Shown: positions 23,606-36,291 of the stretch, in pieces
Layout of the letters: the number at the start of each line of letters is the position of its first letter
Position numbering within the stretch: the stretch's first letter is position 1
Source of the DNA: Clusia tigrina
Taxonomy: Eukaryota; Arthropoda; Insecta; Diptera; Clusiidae
Assembly (NCBI GenBank): GCA_920105625.2
Contig: OV050033.1
Span: 15,024,001 to 15,088,000 of the forward strand
Reading direction: 5' to 3'
DNA length: 64,000 nt
Notes under the pieces: model-generated
Told to the model about the DNA's origin: nothing
The model's database searches: none
Seen by the model: only the letters and a program-made list of their open reading frames with translations
Program-made: the position numbers and the translations under genes

Positions 23606-26600
23606 CCAATGGGCCCGCTTTCATCTGCATAACAATTAGCATTACCAGGTCGGCATTCTTCGCATACATCCCCATTATCTGTGCACTTGGCCACACTCAA
23701 AGACATGACATGCCCATTTCTAGTTGCTATCACTTTGTGCCACTTCCCATTGGCCAAGCTGTCTTTATTGTTGGAGCCCACCACCACTGTCGTAATGGCA
23801 GTTCTGGCTCCACCAAACGAAAAGAAAGCTTTGCCTTTCACAATTTCAATAGCCAGAAAATCGGAACGTCCTCCAGTTTGTGCCCCGTAATTGTACAGCA
23901 GGAGAGCATCAGGCTTGGTCGTGGCAAATATAATAGATATGTCATTGGTGGCAGCGTCCAACGATGGAAATGCCATGAAGGACAGCTCCTGAAAACCAAA
24001 GGTTGTCTTCTCACAATGTCGGCCGTAACGGCCGTCCACACAGCTGCATTTGTACCCGGGTTTCAGACTGTCACACAGACCCCCATGTAGACAAGGGTTC
24101 GGACGGCATGAATCCGCCACATGCTCGCATTGATTGCCTCGATAGCCTGGACGACACAGACAGAAGAAGGAAGCTCCATCTGGACTGCGGCGGCATGAGC
24201 CCCCGTTACGGCAAGGATTGCCCAGGCAGACATCCCCACGCTCCTCCTCGCAGTATTTGCCATCCCTATTCGGCGGACAAATACATTGGAAATCATAGCC
24301 TATGCGGCAACACTGCCCATTCGAGTCACACGGATTGGGCGAGCAAGGATCTTGCCGCTTGTCACATTGCACCCCGGTAAAACCGTCCGGACACTTGCAA
24401 CTGAAGTCATGCGAGACAAGCGGGCTGCTGAAAATCAGCGATTGACTGTCGACAATGTTCAGAGTGTGTAGGTCGTGCACAGCTATTTCCGAGTTGCACA
24501 TGCCTCCATTTTCGCAGGCATTCGCCGACGAGCACGGGCTGTATCCAATGATGATGCGGTCAGTGGCTAGCAAAAGCTTTTCGATGGCATCTCGTTTTTT
24601 GTTCAGACGTTCAATCAGGTAGCGAGGCGAGCGGTAGGATTGGTTCGACGTTTTCACCGCAAGAAGCAACTCCACATTGGTTGCATTGCCACCCAAATTC
24701 CGCACGCTGTACAGATTCAGTTCATCGCCGTTCTCAATGGTTGACTTTAGTACTTCGATAAAATTGCGATAATGCTGGGCCAAGAATTGCTCAGCGGTCA
24801 TGTTCTTCATAAAAATCGTAATGGAGTTGGCTACGGTGTCGTTGTCGAAGTTTTGGAACCCCACTGTAACGGTGGACACTACATCGCCATGTTTGCCATC
24901 ATTACCAGACACGGTATAAGAGTATCCGCTGATGGATATTTGGTAGGAGGTGTGCAAGTCGCAAGCAGTCGGTATGGTGAAGATGCCGATCGGACTGGAC
25001 TGAGTGTTGGGTACGATGCGGCATTTGTAATTGCCGGTAATATCAGCATCATTGGGATGCACGTCGGCAATCTTTCCAATGGGAATCTCGCTATTGAAAA
25101 TGTTGAGCAGCACATGCACCATGCGTGACGTGGACGGACTATCATTCTGATCCAGCACTCGTATGGTCAGAGTGTGTTGGGCCCTTTGCTTGGGTTGACC
25201 ATTATCCTCCACTTCGATTACAGCTTCTAGCTGCGGAGTCATTTCACGATCGTAACTTCTTGTAGACTTGACTAGCCCAGAATGTTTGTCAATTGTTAGC
25301 AGGGATTTGTGTTTGCCTCCTACCAAATGGTAGGTGAATGGGCCGCCATTCGGCGGAAGATCAGGATCGCTAGCGGCTAGAGTCATAATGGACGATCCTG
25401 CGGGCTGGTTCTCAGAAATATAACCCACCAAACCATTTGCGTCAAAGGTTGGTCCATTGTCGTTGACATCCTGCAGGTCTATTTTCACGGTGGTGGTGCC
25501 AGTTTGGGGTGGCATGCCGGTGTCGATGGCTCCGATAATCAAATTGTACAATGGCACTTGTTCGCGATCGAGCATGCTGGACGTCTCAATTTCACCGGTT
25601 TGTGGGTCCACTTTGAAGGTATGGTTTAAGTTGCCATTAATGATGGAGTAACTGAACTGATTGTTCTGTGGCCGCACATCCTTGTCTAGTGCCTTAACTG
25701 TCACCACTTTAGTGCCCACGACAGCCGCTTCTGATATGCTGGCTGTGTATAACTTCTTAAGGAATTCTGGCGGATCATTGCCGTCCTGTATGGAAATAAT
25801 AACTTGTGCCTCATCAGTGTCATTGCCACGTATGCCGCCGTAGTTTTTAGCCATGACCGTAAGGACGACACGGCTCTGGGTTTCACGGTCTAGATGGCGC
25901 GATACGTACATGATGCCCGTCATGGTGTTGATGGAGAAACCTTTGTCATTGCTCGAACCAACAAGCAAGTAGTAAACTTTGCCGTCTTCACCAGCGTCCT
26001 TGTCAGTGGCCTGGATGGACCCGACGGACGTGCCAACTTCTGCAGATTCCGACACATCAAAGTGGAATACGGGCTGGACGAACTGTGGGTAGAACTCATT
26101 GACACCGGTGATGTGCACAACAACCATTGCGGTGCTTTGCATGTTGGAATCGGGATTGGCAGCCATTATTTGCAAATTGTAGTCACGGCGATCTTCATAG
26201 TCAAAACTGACTGTGGACACAATTTCGCCGGTACTCGAGATAATCTTGAAAAGATTCTTACCAGTCCCACTGGTGATGGAGTACCGTATGATGGCGTTTT
26301 TGGGGGAATCTTTGTCCGTCGCATGAGCCTGGAAAACAAATGTATGCGGAGGTTTGTTTTCCGCTATGAAGGCATGATAATCGGTTTGATTGAATATGGG
26401 AGCATTGTCATTAATGTCGGTGAGGATGACAGTCAGCATAGCGACGGCTGTCTTCGGCTTGAAGCCCAGATCTTCAACAGTTATGTTTAAGTGATATTCC
26501 TGTATCAAATCGTAGTCTAGAGATTGAAGTATGGTAACTGCGCCACTAACTGCATTCACATCAAATTCCCTGCGTTCATTCCCACCGGAGATGGAGTACC

Positions 26601-29000
26601 GCAACATGCCATTTGGACCATCGTCCCTATCGGAAGCAGTGACTGTCAGTATGGTGGAGCCTATGGGCTCATTCTCTGGCACAATCACTTGATAGCTTAG
26701 GGCAGTGAACTCTGGTGTGTGACGATTTTCCCCAGTTACAATAATAGTGACGGTGGCCTCATCAGATTGTGGCGGCACACCACGATCGGTGGCTTTTACC
26801 TTTGCCGCAAATACAGTATTTGGAGGGGCATTATTGGCCTTCGCCACAGAAATCCAACCATCGTGCTTGTTGATGGTAAAGTGACCGGTAATGTTTCCGC
26901 CCACTAGGGAGTAGTCGATTTCGGCATTCACACCATAATCTAATTTGTCCACCGCCTGAACTCTGACTATTCTCTGACCAATTTTAGCATGTTCTGGTAC
27001 GGGCGATAAGTATGCAGTCACCTTGAACTTCGGAGGATTGTTATTGGCGTCCACAATGTTGATATTCACTAAGCACTCGGAATACATTGGCGGTTTACCA
27101 TTGTCCGTAGCCAGGACTGTCATTGAAAATATGTTTTCCGGCGAGGAATCGAATTGCGAGTGCTTATATTTGATGGTGCGTTTGCTGAAGATCTCTCCCG
27201 TTGCTGGATCGATGGTGAACAAGTCAGAAGGATGTTGCAACGAATACGATATAACTGAGTTCGGGCCCTGCTTGTCCCTGTCGGTGGCAATAACTTGGCC
27301 CACAAAGGCTACCGAACGCTGCAACTCTGGGAAATTGAAGCTATAAAAACTGTGCTCAAATTCGGGAGCATTATCGTTCTGATCCTGAATCGTGATGGTG
27401 ATGGGTGTCGATTGGTGCCATGCACCATCAGAGGCCACAATTTTCAGCAAATATTCATCCTGTTGCTCGCGATCCAGATGACCTGCTACTGTGATATTAC
27501 CGCTCACTGCATCAATGTTGAATTTCTGACCGGGATTTTCGGTAAAACTGTACGTGGCGTTCGCATTCACGCCCACGTCTAGATCTGAGGATGTGACTTT
27601 AATAACAAAACTGCCCATTTCCGCATTTTCCGTGACATTGACAGAAAATAGGCGAGTAAACTTGGGTGGATTATCATTTTTATCCAAGAGATTGATTAGC
27701 ACACTGGCTGAGCCGGTCAACTGAGGCATGGCCTGGTCTACAGCCTCGACAATCAGTTCATATGAACTAATTTCCTCACGATCCATTCGCATGGTGGTGA
27801 AAACCTCACCCGAATCGGAGTCTATTTCGAAGGTGCCTTCAAAGTCGTCCGCCAGACGATAAGTGATCTCACCATTATCGCCAGAGTCACGATCGGTGGC
27901 GCGCACCTTGACGATAAATTGCGGTGGCGGCTCTTCCTCGAGAATTTCCGCATTGTAGATGAGCTTCTCCATAATGGGCGCATTATCATTCGCATCGGTG
28001 ACATTGATGGTAAGGAGCATAGCGCTTCTAAGGCTTGGGCGGTCAGAGTCCGCAGCCTCAATCCAGATCTCGTACTGATGAGCTGTTTCGTAGTCCAAGC
28101 CAGCCTTGCCGATGGACACCACACCCGTGCCCGGATCAATGCGTATGGCATCGCCGATATTGCCGCCTGCTATCGAGAAGCGCAGATTGGCAGCAGCGCC
28201 CTTTTTCGGCGAGGTAGCCAGGATCTTTGTAATCACCTTCCCCTCAAGTACATCTTCGGGCAGAATAAACTGTGTATTGGCCATGTACGAGAAGGTGGGG
28301 AATTGCGTGAGTGGCCTCAGTAAAACAGTCAAATCCGCCACAGATGATTTCGGTGCGGTACCCTGATCGGTGGCATGCAACACTATGCTGAACACCATAT
28401 CAAAGTTGGAGTTTTCTTTGTTGCTCAAAGCTGCCTTGGTTTTTATAACGCCCGTCTTTGGATTGATGACAAACTTATCCATATCCTTGCCACTTATATT
28501 GTACGTGATCAAAGCATTCGGACCATCATCCAGGTCCACTGCGCGTGCTCCAAACACAAACTCACCGGCCTTGATGCGATCCGGTACATTGACATTAAAG
28601 CTGGTGGCCTCAAAGGTGGGCACATTATCGTTGACATCCAGAATGGCGATGGTCAGATTGACCGCAGTGGCCCGCGGTTCCGTGGCCGAATTATCCTGAG
28701 CCATTAGCGTCAGAAAGTAAACCGGCGTTTCTTCACGATCCAACACGGCTGCAGTGGTTATTTCGCCAGTGTCCGAATTTATGTTGAACTTCTCCAACTT
28801 CTCCCCTAGCAGCGTGAAGCGGATTTTGGCATTGGGGCCGGTGTCCTTATCGCTGGCCTTTGGCTGCAGCACCTTCGTACCAATGGGCAGATTTTCCTGC
28901 ACACTCGCTTGATAGGATTGGCGCGAAAACTCCGGACTATGATCGTTCATGTCCTGCACAATAACGCGTACAATACTGGAGCCGGTAAGCGGCGGAGACC
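23606..29000 (-). CDS. ft: Fat protocadherin, large internal exon (12 cadherin repeats, 4 EGF, laminin G 1 start)
   Basis: This 5395-bp exon starts after the acceptor CTGTTTTCAG (29010-29001) and ends at the donor at 23605. It completes one cadherin repeat (VQDMNDHSPEF), then encodes twelve more, recognised by terminal DxND-type motifs about 105 residues apart, down to about 25110. A membrane-proximal non-cadherin region (about 25110-24550) follows, then four EGF-like modules (about 24550-24010, pattern CxxNPCxNGGxC...CxCxxGYxGxxC) and the start of laminin G 1. Several repeat ends lack the calcium-binding DxND (LLRPLTQFPTF, VTGENRHTPEF, ITGVNEFYPQF), implying calcium-free, bendable linkers. 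Architecture and length match Drosophila Fat. The exon is uninterrupted, with no frameshift or stop. Confidence 0.93.
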
Positions 29001-30944
29001 CTGAAAACAGAAGAAGAACAAAATGCGTGCTTTAATGCAAATATAACTGGAGTAGTTTATTAGACTAGATACATTTGAGTTGTTGCCGAGTTTATGGGAT
29101 CAGTTTGGCTGCTTGCGCTTGTTACTCGTACCTGAGCGTATTTACATGTGTGCCACAATCGCCTCCTTCCGACTGCCCAACGCATTATTTATGGTCATAA
29201 TCTAAGATAATGTCTTACAGCGCTCTGCCATATATACTCACACAAGAAGAACTACTCCACAAATTTTAACAAGCATCAGCGTCATCATCGTCATCAGCAA
29301 GTAAAACACAAAGCAAATCTCTGGCAGAATGCTGGACAATAGAACCAAATAAATTGAGTGTGATGTGGCACAAATGCAGCAGCCAAGCGGCCAGAAACGC
29401 GCTGCTGAGAATGTGATTTTAAATACAAGAATAACGAAACTCCAAACCGAAGCGACCACAACGCGACAAACCAAGAATTGGAGTTATCATTGCTCCAGCT
29501 CAGGTAGCCTAGCTTGCGCGTACGTAGCCAAAAAATAACTGAAACAGCACAGGAGCTATCAAGATAGGGACTGGAAAATGCTGCAACAGTAGCAACAGCC
29601 CAGAACAATGCGCTGCCATGCGTTCTAATTTAACGAGCAAATTGAAATATTGCCTTAAAAGGGCCTCCAGCCGCCCGGGTTGTGAGCAGCATATGCAAAA
29701 CTCTCGGCATTGTGGCAATGACCATGTGCACTGCTCCGAGCTGGCTACTGAAATGGCACTGCAGCTGGCTCAGGCGGCCGCCCAGTGCGGGTGTGCAGCA
29801 GCTGCAGCAGCGGCAGCAATAAACCGACTGCAGCAAAAGCGGCTGCTCTACTCGTATGCCTTTTGTTCACACTCCACCAGACAGGCATCTAATTAACCTG
29901 CTTGTTATGCCTTGCGCCGCATCCTTAATTATGTATGTGTGTGTGTGCGAGGCCGATATGTGAGCGCATTATAACTGTTTTGCCGCCAATAATATGGACG
30001 CAACACACACTCACACTCTCACACAGGGCCCCAGTCACACACTCTTGAGCTGGCAGCTCGTTTTCCGCTATAATTCATTTATAGCATTTTATTTTGAAAT
30101 TCACATATTTCCATGGCAGTTCCGCGATTACTGCACAAAAAATGTGAAAATATGTTATAGGTTATATTTAGTTATGCTACGTGTTGTTAATGGCAACAAC
30201 AACAACCACAGCACATTCTTAGCAATTGGTTATGGAGTAAGTGTGCAATTGTGTGGTTGTGAATGTGGTGGATGTGAAGGTCCGACTGCTCACAATTTGC
30301 AGACCACCGGCGTTGTTTTGCTCAGATGGTTTTATTGCCCTAAACAGACATACTTGTACGAGTAATTGCATCTCTGCGCACATGGGGTGCAGGCACCTCT
30401 TGTGGCACCTCTTCCAACTGTTGCCAAGTACCAAGGTATGCAAATGGCATGCCAACGTGCAAGTGTTAATTGCATTGCGGTACAATTGCAATGGATTCAC
30501 TGCAAAGGGCTTTGCAGCACAACAGACTAACTATCCAAATGTTGTGTCGGAACTGAGTCACATTCATGAATAGAGGAGAATTGTTGGAATCCAAGAGAAA
30601 GCTGGGTACAATCAGCAGCAGGGATGACTTCACTACTGCAGATGGCATCAGCTTGTGACACAAACCACATGTACGTCATGTCTGGCAGATGATCATGGCG
30701 GTGCAACTTACAAGCAGAAAACGCTACTTGTATGTAGTGAACAACCCCATACTGGAAAATGACATCTGGGGTATTTTTTTCTTCATTCCAATTGGAAAAG
30801 GGATACAAATATGCCAGGCTTGTTCTAAACTTTAACTTGGTAATTGTGAATGGTGTGCGAAATTGCCACAAAATACCCAACAGGAAAACACCCAAAATGA
30901 GAATATGTACTACAAGCTTCTGTCTGATTTGATTGATGATGCCA
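29001..30944. other. ft intron, TE-poor segment next to the large exon
   Basis: GC-richer DNA with CAG/CTG-rich parts near 29650-29850 and CA runs near 30000. No TE remnant or gene recognised. It contains three TACTCGTA/TACGAGTA octamers (29123, 29849, 30357). It is a candidate for regulatory DNA by position and composition only. Confidence 0.4.
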
Positions 30945-32165
30945 ACACACTGATTTGATTGAACCTCATCAGTGCGGTTTTAGACCTAGAAAGTCCACCA
31001 TTGACCAGATCTTCACGCTGCTCTAAATCCTGAAGAAAACCCACGAGAAACAGATCGACACCCATCATCTCTTTGTAGACTATAAAGCTTCTATCGATAG
31101 CCCGATAAGGGATTGCCTGTATGCCATCATGTCCGGAGTTCGGTAATCCTACAAAGCTAATACGGCTCTGTAGGATGACATTGAGCAATACGTCCAGCTC
31201 TGTCAAGGTAGGAAGTGACCTCTCCGAACCATTTAATACCGTGCAAGGAAATCCACTGTCGTGCGACCTCTTCAATTTCATCATGGAAGGGGTACTGCGG
31301 AAGCCCGGTGTGCATCGGAAAGGTACTATTTTCTACAAAAGTGTCCAGCTCCTCCCATATAATGATGACATCGACAGCATTGGACGTTGTAAGTGAGATG
31401 TAACTGGTGCATTTTCCGCCATTGAAAAAGAATCAGCGAAAGTGGGTATGACGGTGAACGAGGGCAAGATAAAGTTTATCCTGTCCACCAGCAGGGATAC
31501 TCGGTATTGAGGATCCCATGTCACAGCGGACCACTGTACTTTTGAAGTTGTCAAGGAATTTATATACCTTGGCTCCGCCATTAACATGGAAAACAACCTT
31601 ATCCTGGAGATTCAACGAAGAATCACGCTTGCTAATAGGTGATCAGTAAGCAAATGTGTAGTAGAGCCCTCTCTCCACCGAAAAAAAGTGATACTCTACA
31701 AGACGCTCATCCTACCCGTGTTTATCTATGGCGCAGAAGCATGAGTCGTGTGGCAGACTGATCCAACCGCTCTTGGGGCGTTCGAGAGGAAAATTCTTCG
31801 CAATATCTTTGGACCTGTTCGTGTCGGCGACGACTACCATATTCGAATGAATCATGAACTGTAGTAGCTCTACGCTGATATTGACATAGTCAGACGCATC
31901 ATTATACAACGTCTGGGCTGGCTTGGACATGTCATGCGTATGCACGAAGAAGCTCCAGCGAAAAAGGTGTTCGAAGCGGGGAGGACCATGGCTCCGATGG
32001 AAGGACAAAGTCGAGGAAATCCTAACCACGCTTGGCATAACAGATTGGAGAAGACGCGTGCAAAGCAGAGGCGCCTGGTGAGCTCTGTTAAGTTCGGCCG
32101 CAACCCGATAGCGGGTTGTTTCGCAGATACTGCGATTAGGCCAGGAATGGTTACCAGACAAATAG
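30945..32165 (+). pseudogene. Non-LTR retrotransposon (LINE) reverse transcriptase remnant
   Basis: Reading across frames gives a continuous reverse transcriptase pattern: HQCGFRPRKSTIDQIFTL near 30965, FVDYKASIDSP near 31080, FGNPTKLIRLCRMTLSNTSS, LSCDLFNFIMEG, then the active-site motif at 31358-31369. A thumb/C-terminal section follows (LILPVFIYGAEA, GAFERKILRNIFGP, RLGWLGHVMRMHE, then a region matching ITNWRRRAQ-type ends). The active site is Tyr-Asn-Asp-Asp instead of Tyr-Ala-Asp-Asp, and stops follow directly. The type resembles RTE-like elements. It is dead, sense to + and antisense to ft. Confidence 0.8.
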
Positions 32166-35100
32166 TTCTATACTTGGTTCAAATGAACTGGTATTAAGAT
32201 AGTTATCACAGCAAATATGTATTAACTTCATGAATTATGTCCATATTAACATAAAATATAGGAGACACACCGTCAGGACACATAAATATTCATTCGTCAG
32301 GTCGGTGATTAGGAACTCCTAAATAATTCTCAACATATTTGTGGCTTTTGAAGCCCTTCAGTAGTCGGCTCTAAATATTTGTGATGGTTTAACTCGACAG
32401 TCTCATTTTGCTATATATTTTAGATCAGGAGAGTCATGACTCGACTTCATTGTTACTCCATCGCACGCAGTTTTAAGTGTGTGCATATGGAAACGTGTTA
32501 GAAGAGCTGAGAATACAGAAAAGATCGGGGACCGAATTGTGATTTGGTCTCACAATACAAGAGCGCCGCTCTTGTCTGTGACCTTAGAGAAACTAACTTA
32601 GAATGTTTAACAAATAACGACTTAAGATTTCCATTTATTCCATTGGAGTTACATGCATATTTGCATATTTCTAGAAAAAAGAGTGAGGTCCGGATCACAG
32701 TACATATCATTTTGTTACTTGAAAGTCTGATGAAAGCTGGTCCTTGTTCACACACACGAATCCAATGTTGAACATAAAATGTGGTCATGAAATTTAGAAG
32801 AAGTACAAAAAAAATTCGAGAATGCAATTAGGATGTTGACTTCATGCTTCATCTTCGAATTTGGATTCTTTGGAAGAACTAGTCTAATAGTATTCTATGG
32901 CGGAAGATGTCTTTAAAGAAGAGTGAAAAAATGAATGTGCCTCCAGCTTGGTAAAAATCCCTTAATTATGAATTTGTACTTCTGTTTCCTATTGATTGTT
33001 TTTCCCTCACTTTCTGGAGAAATTCAAATTTTGAATGTTGTCTTCAATGTTGGAGAGTACAACTTCTGTGGGGGGTCCGAGCTTTAATTGGCAGAACTTT
33101 GCAGTATCCTTGTTCTACTCGAAATTCCCTCTCTTATTACTTGTCCTGTTTTGATAATGTAGTTTGTCCATTACACATCATTCATGTTACAAGGGAGCAT
33201 TTCGATTTTATGGGTACCTTCCCTTATTATACTCAAAGAAAACCGAGGAACACTTAACAGGAAGGTTAAACTCCCTTACTTGATGACTGCCGATGCCATC
33301 ATATTCCAATCAATATGTGGATTTATATTCATTTGAATTTACTTCAAGTTGACAACTTATTATTGCCTGAAATACTGTTGCCTTCGCCAACCCTTCTCTG
33401 CCAACTTTCACCAGCCCACGAACTGCAACAATAAAGCACCCCAACTGACTAACTGCGCACCAATTCGATGCACAAACAATAAAACCAATTTTCTAACAAT
33501 CGAAAAATGATACAAAAAAAATAAAGCAACCAAAAAGGAAAAAAACTAACAAAGACCCCAACCGTGGAGACTACTGAGGTGCAGAATATCGTGCAATGTC
33601 ACACAATGTGCCGTGGCCATGGCGAAGCAATGTGGCCGTGTGAGTTCAGCATGCAGCATGCAGTATGCACCATGCAACAAAAGCATCGCGAGGAACAAGC
33701 ATTACGGCTTGTAAATTGCTGCTTAGAGTTGTTTGAAGATGCTTGATTTCTGTTATTGCTGCTGCGGCTGCGGCGGCCACTGCTGCTGTGGTGCCTGCAG
33801 ATGCTGCCATGGCTGTAGTGGTTGTTGTAGCGGCTGCTGCTGTTGTTGTAACTGCATTGCAAACACCATTCCAATGCGTAGCAATTGCTAGCATTTAATT
33901 TTGCCTATTCTCCACGATGCGGCATTGAGCTTGTATGGGAGCGAGTGTGCGTGTTTGTATGTGTGTGCCTGGGTGAGTGTGTTTGTGTATGTGTGTGCGT
34001 CTAACAAGCTTTTTATTTATCCTGCAGCGCAAAGAAATTCGAACGAGATTTATCACACATGCCAGCCAGCAAACGTGCTGCATTCATATTACATACAATA
34101 TAGGAATGTGCCTCCTCTAACAAGCGCAGCGGACTTCTTTCTTCCTTTCTAGCCGGCTCGCCTGGCCGCCTAACTGCCTGGCTGCCTGGCTGCCTGCTTG
34201 CTTTACTCACGCTCGATTAGTTGCGCCTGTGCGCACGCTGCTCAGCTCGACTGCCACATATGCGTCGTTTTGTGGGGGGGCATTGGCAGCGGTCGCGTTA
34301 GCCGCACCACTAGAAATGGAGGTAGGTGTGCGAGACCACTCTCGCGCGATTGATGATGTGGTGAATTTCAGCTCGCACCTATTGCGTCCATTCTAGGAGA
34401 CGAAGTCTTTCTTCCTCAATGTTTTTGCTGCACTTCGTGTACGCGATTGCCTATCATCGCTGCGTAGAGCTGCATGCTCAGCGCTTGCGCTATTAGCTTT
34501 TTTATTAATTTATTTTTTTCCGATTCGGTTGCGTTCCGTTGCGTTGCGTTGGTTTCTTAATTTTTCTGGCATTTTTCAAATTTTGCCTTTAAGTGGCACT
34601 TTCTTTTCGGTTCTTGTGCTTCTCGTTTTATTGGTTTATTATGCGTGGTGTTGTTGTGGTCATTTTACTGTTATTTTGACTGCAAGGCGCGTGCGATTTG
34701 TAAAAAATTTCTGTTTGTGGCAAATATGAAAATTGATATTGTGCGGCGAAGTGTGCGCATGCGCAGACATACTCGGACACACAGGGGAGTGCACGGGAAT
34801 CTAGGGCGGAATAATTCATAACGAAGTCAAGCCTAATCGCTGTAGTGTTTCAGCTTCTGATTTAACCTAGAGGCGTACAGGTTTACTATGGAGTAGTCTT
34901 ACATCATCTGGTCATGACCAGTGTGGTATCTATGTGGAGCATTGCACTATTCTCTCCATAGCTATATTAGCTTTTTATGCAGCCTAGAGGCGGACTGTAT
35001 ATCAGTATCACATTTTCTCTTCTATTTGACTGAATAGTTCGTTTCTTTCAATGCATTAAAATGGATGTGGCTTTTTTGTTATATTTCTTCTTTCCAAAAC

Positions 35101-35175
35101 TGTTTATTTTATTTACTGCAATTGTAGATATTTATCTAATTTTTCTCTTTTATAACTTATTCAAGATTCTGTGCA
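32166..35175. other. ft intron, mixed segment
   Basis: 32166-33500 is AT-rich with nothing recognised. 33560-34560 is TE-poor with GCTGCGGCTG-type runs (33760-33860) and TG runs (33945-34000). Nothing codes for a known protein. Confidence 0.4.
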
Positions 35176-35955
35176 ATGCAAGACTCCAAAGTTCCTCAGG
35201 GCCACAATGCAGCATTCACTCAAATAAATCACAGTATGAAAGACTCCAAAGTCTCTCTTGCCCGCAATCCAGTATTCGCTCAAATGAATCACAGTATGAA
35301 AGACTCCAAAGTCACTCTTGCCCGCAATGCAGCATTCACTCAAATAAATCACAGTATGAAAGACTCCAAAGTCACTCTTGCCCGCAATGCAACATTCGCT
35401 CAATTGAATCACAGTATGAAAGACTCCAAAGTCTCTCTTGCCCGCAATCCAGTATTCGCTCAAATGAATCACAGTATGAAAGACTCCAAAGTCACTCTTG
35501 CCCGCAATGCAGCATTCACTCAAATAAATCACAGTATGAAAGACTCCAAAGTCACTCTTGCCCGCAATGCAGCATTCGCTCAAATAATTCACAGTATGAA
35601 AGACTCCAAAGTCTCTCTTGCCCGCAATCCAGTATTCGCTCAAATGAATCACAGTATGAAAGACTCCAAAGTCACTCTTGCCCGCAATGCAGCATTCACT
35701 CAAATAAATCACAGTATGAAAGACTCCAAAGTCACTCTTGCCCGCAATGCAACATTCGCTCAAATGAATCACAGTATGAAAGACTCCAAAGTCTCTCTTG
35801 CCCGCAATGCAGCATTCACTCAAATAAATCACAGTATGAAAGACTCCAAAGTCACTCTTGCCCGCAATGCAGCATTCGCTCAAATAATTCACAGTATGAA
35901 AGACTCCAAAATCAGTCTTGCCCGTAATGCAGCATTCGCTCAAATAAATTATCAC
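35176..35955. repeat. 60-bp minisatellite, about 13 tandem units
   Basis: Units of exactly 60 bp (core AGTATGAAAGACTCCAAAGT then CTTGCCCGCAATGCAG) repeat without indels. Three unit types recur in order (CCAGTATTCGCTCAAATG, GCAGCATTCACTCAAATA, GCAACATTCGCTCAATTG), giving a 180-bp higher-order period over most of the array; the order decays in the last three units. As 60 is divisible by three and the unit lacks stops in several frames, long frames of 264-291 residues exist on both strands. Differences between units are almost all amino-acid changing in the frames inspected, so coding use is not supported. Confidence 0.92.
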
Positions 35956-36183
35956 AGTATGAAAGATTTCTTATTTTTAATTTCTTCTACAAATGACGTG
36001 ACCATCCATATTTGGGTCGTTAAAGTTTTCTGGGTTTTCTCTTCCGATTAAATCACTCATACCATAAATCTAATAAGCAATATTTTCTTCCAATTACTGC
36101 TGGTCTTAACAATATATTCTAATGCGAGCTCTTCTCTTACGGGATAACAATACCAAGGTTAAATGGGAGAGGGACCTCCGACT

Positions 36184-36291
36184 CTTAGTACTGTATCCCG
36201 TCTTAGTATAGTATCCCATCTTAGTATTGTAACCCATCTTAGTATTGCATCCCATCTTAGTATTGTATCCCATCTAAGTACTGTGTCCCAT
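36184..36291. repeat. 18-bp tandem repeat, six units
   Basis: The unit is CTTAGTATTGTATCCCAT with one to three changes per copy; six consecutive copies lie in perfect register. Confidence 0.9.

Noticed and set aside
23374..24090. 238-residue plus-strand frame opposite ft
   Set aside because: It is a shadow of the ft exon on the other strand, with no family resemblance.
35161..36051. Repeat protein gene (three long open frames over the 60-bp array)
   Set aside because: Frames on both strands are open only because the 60-bp unit has no stops. Changes between units are non-synonymous in the frames checked, and no splice or promoter context supports a gene.
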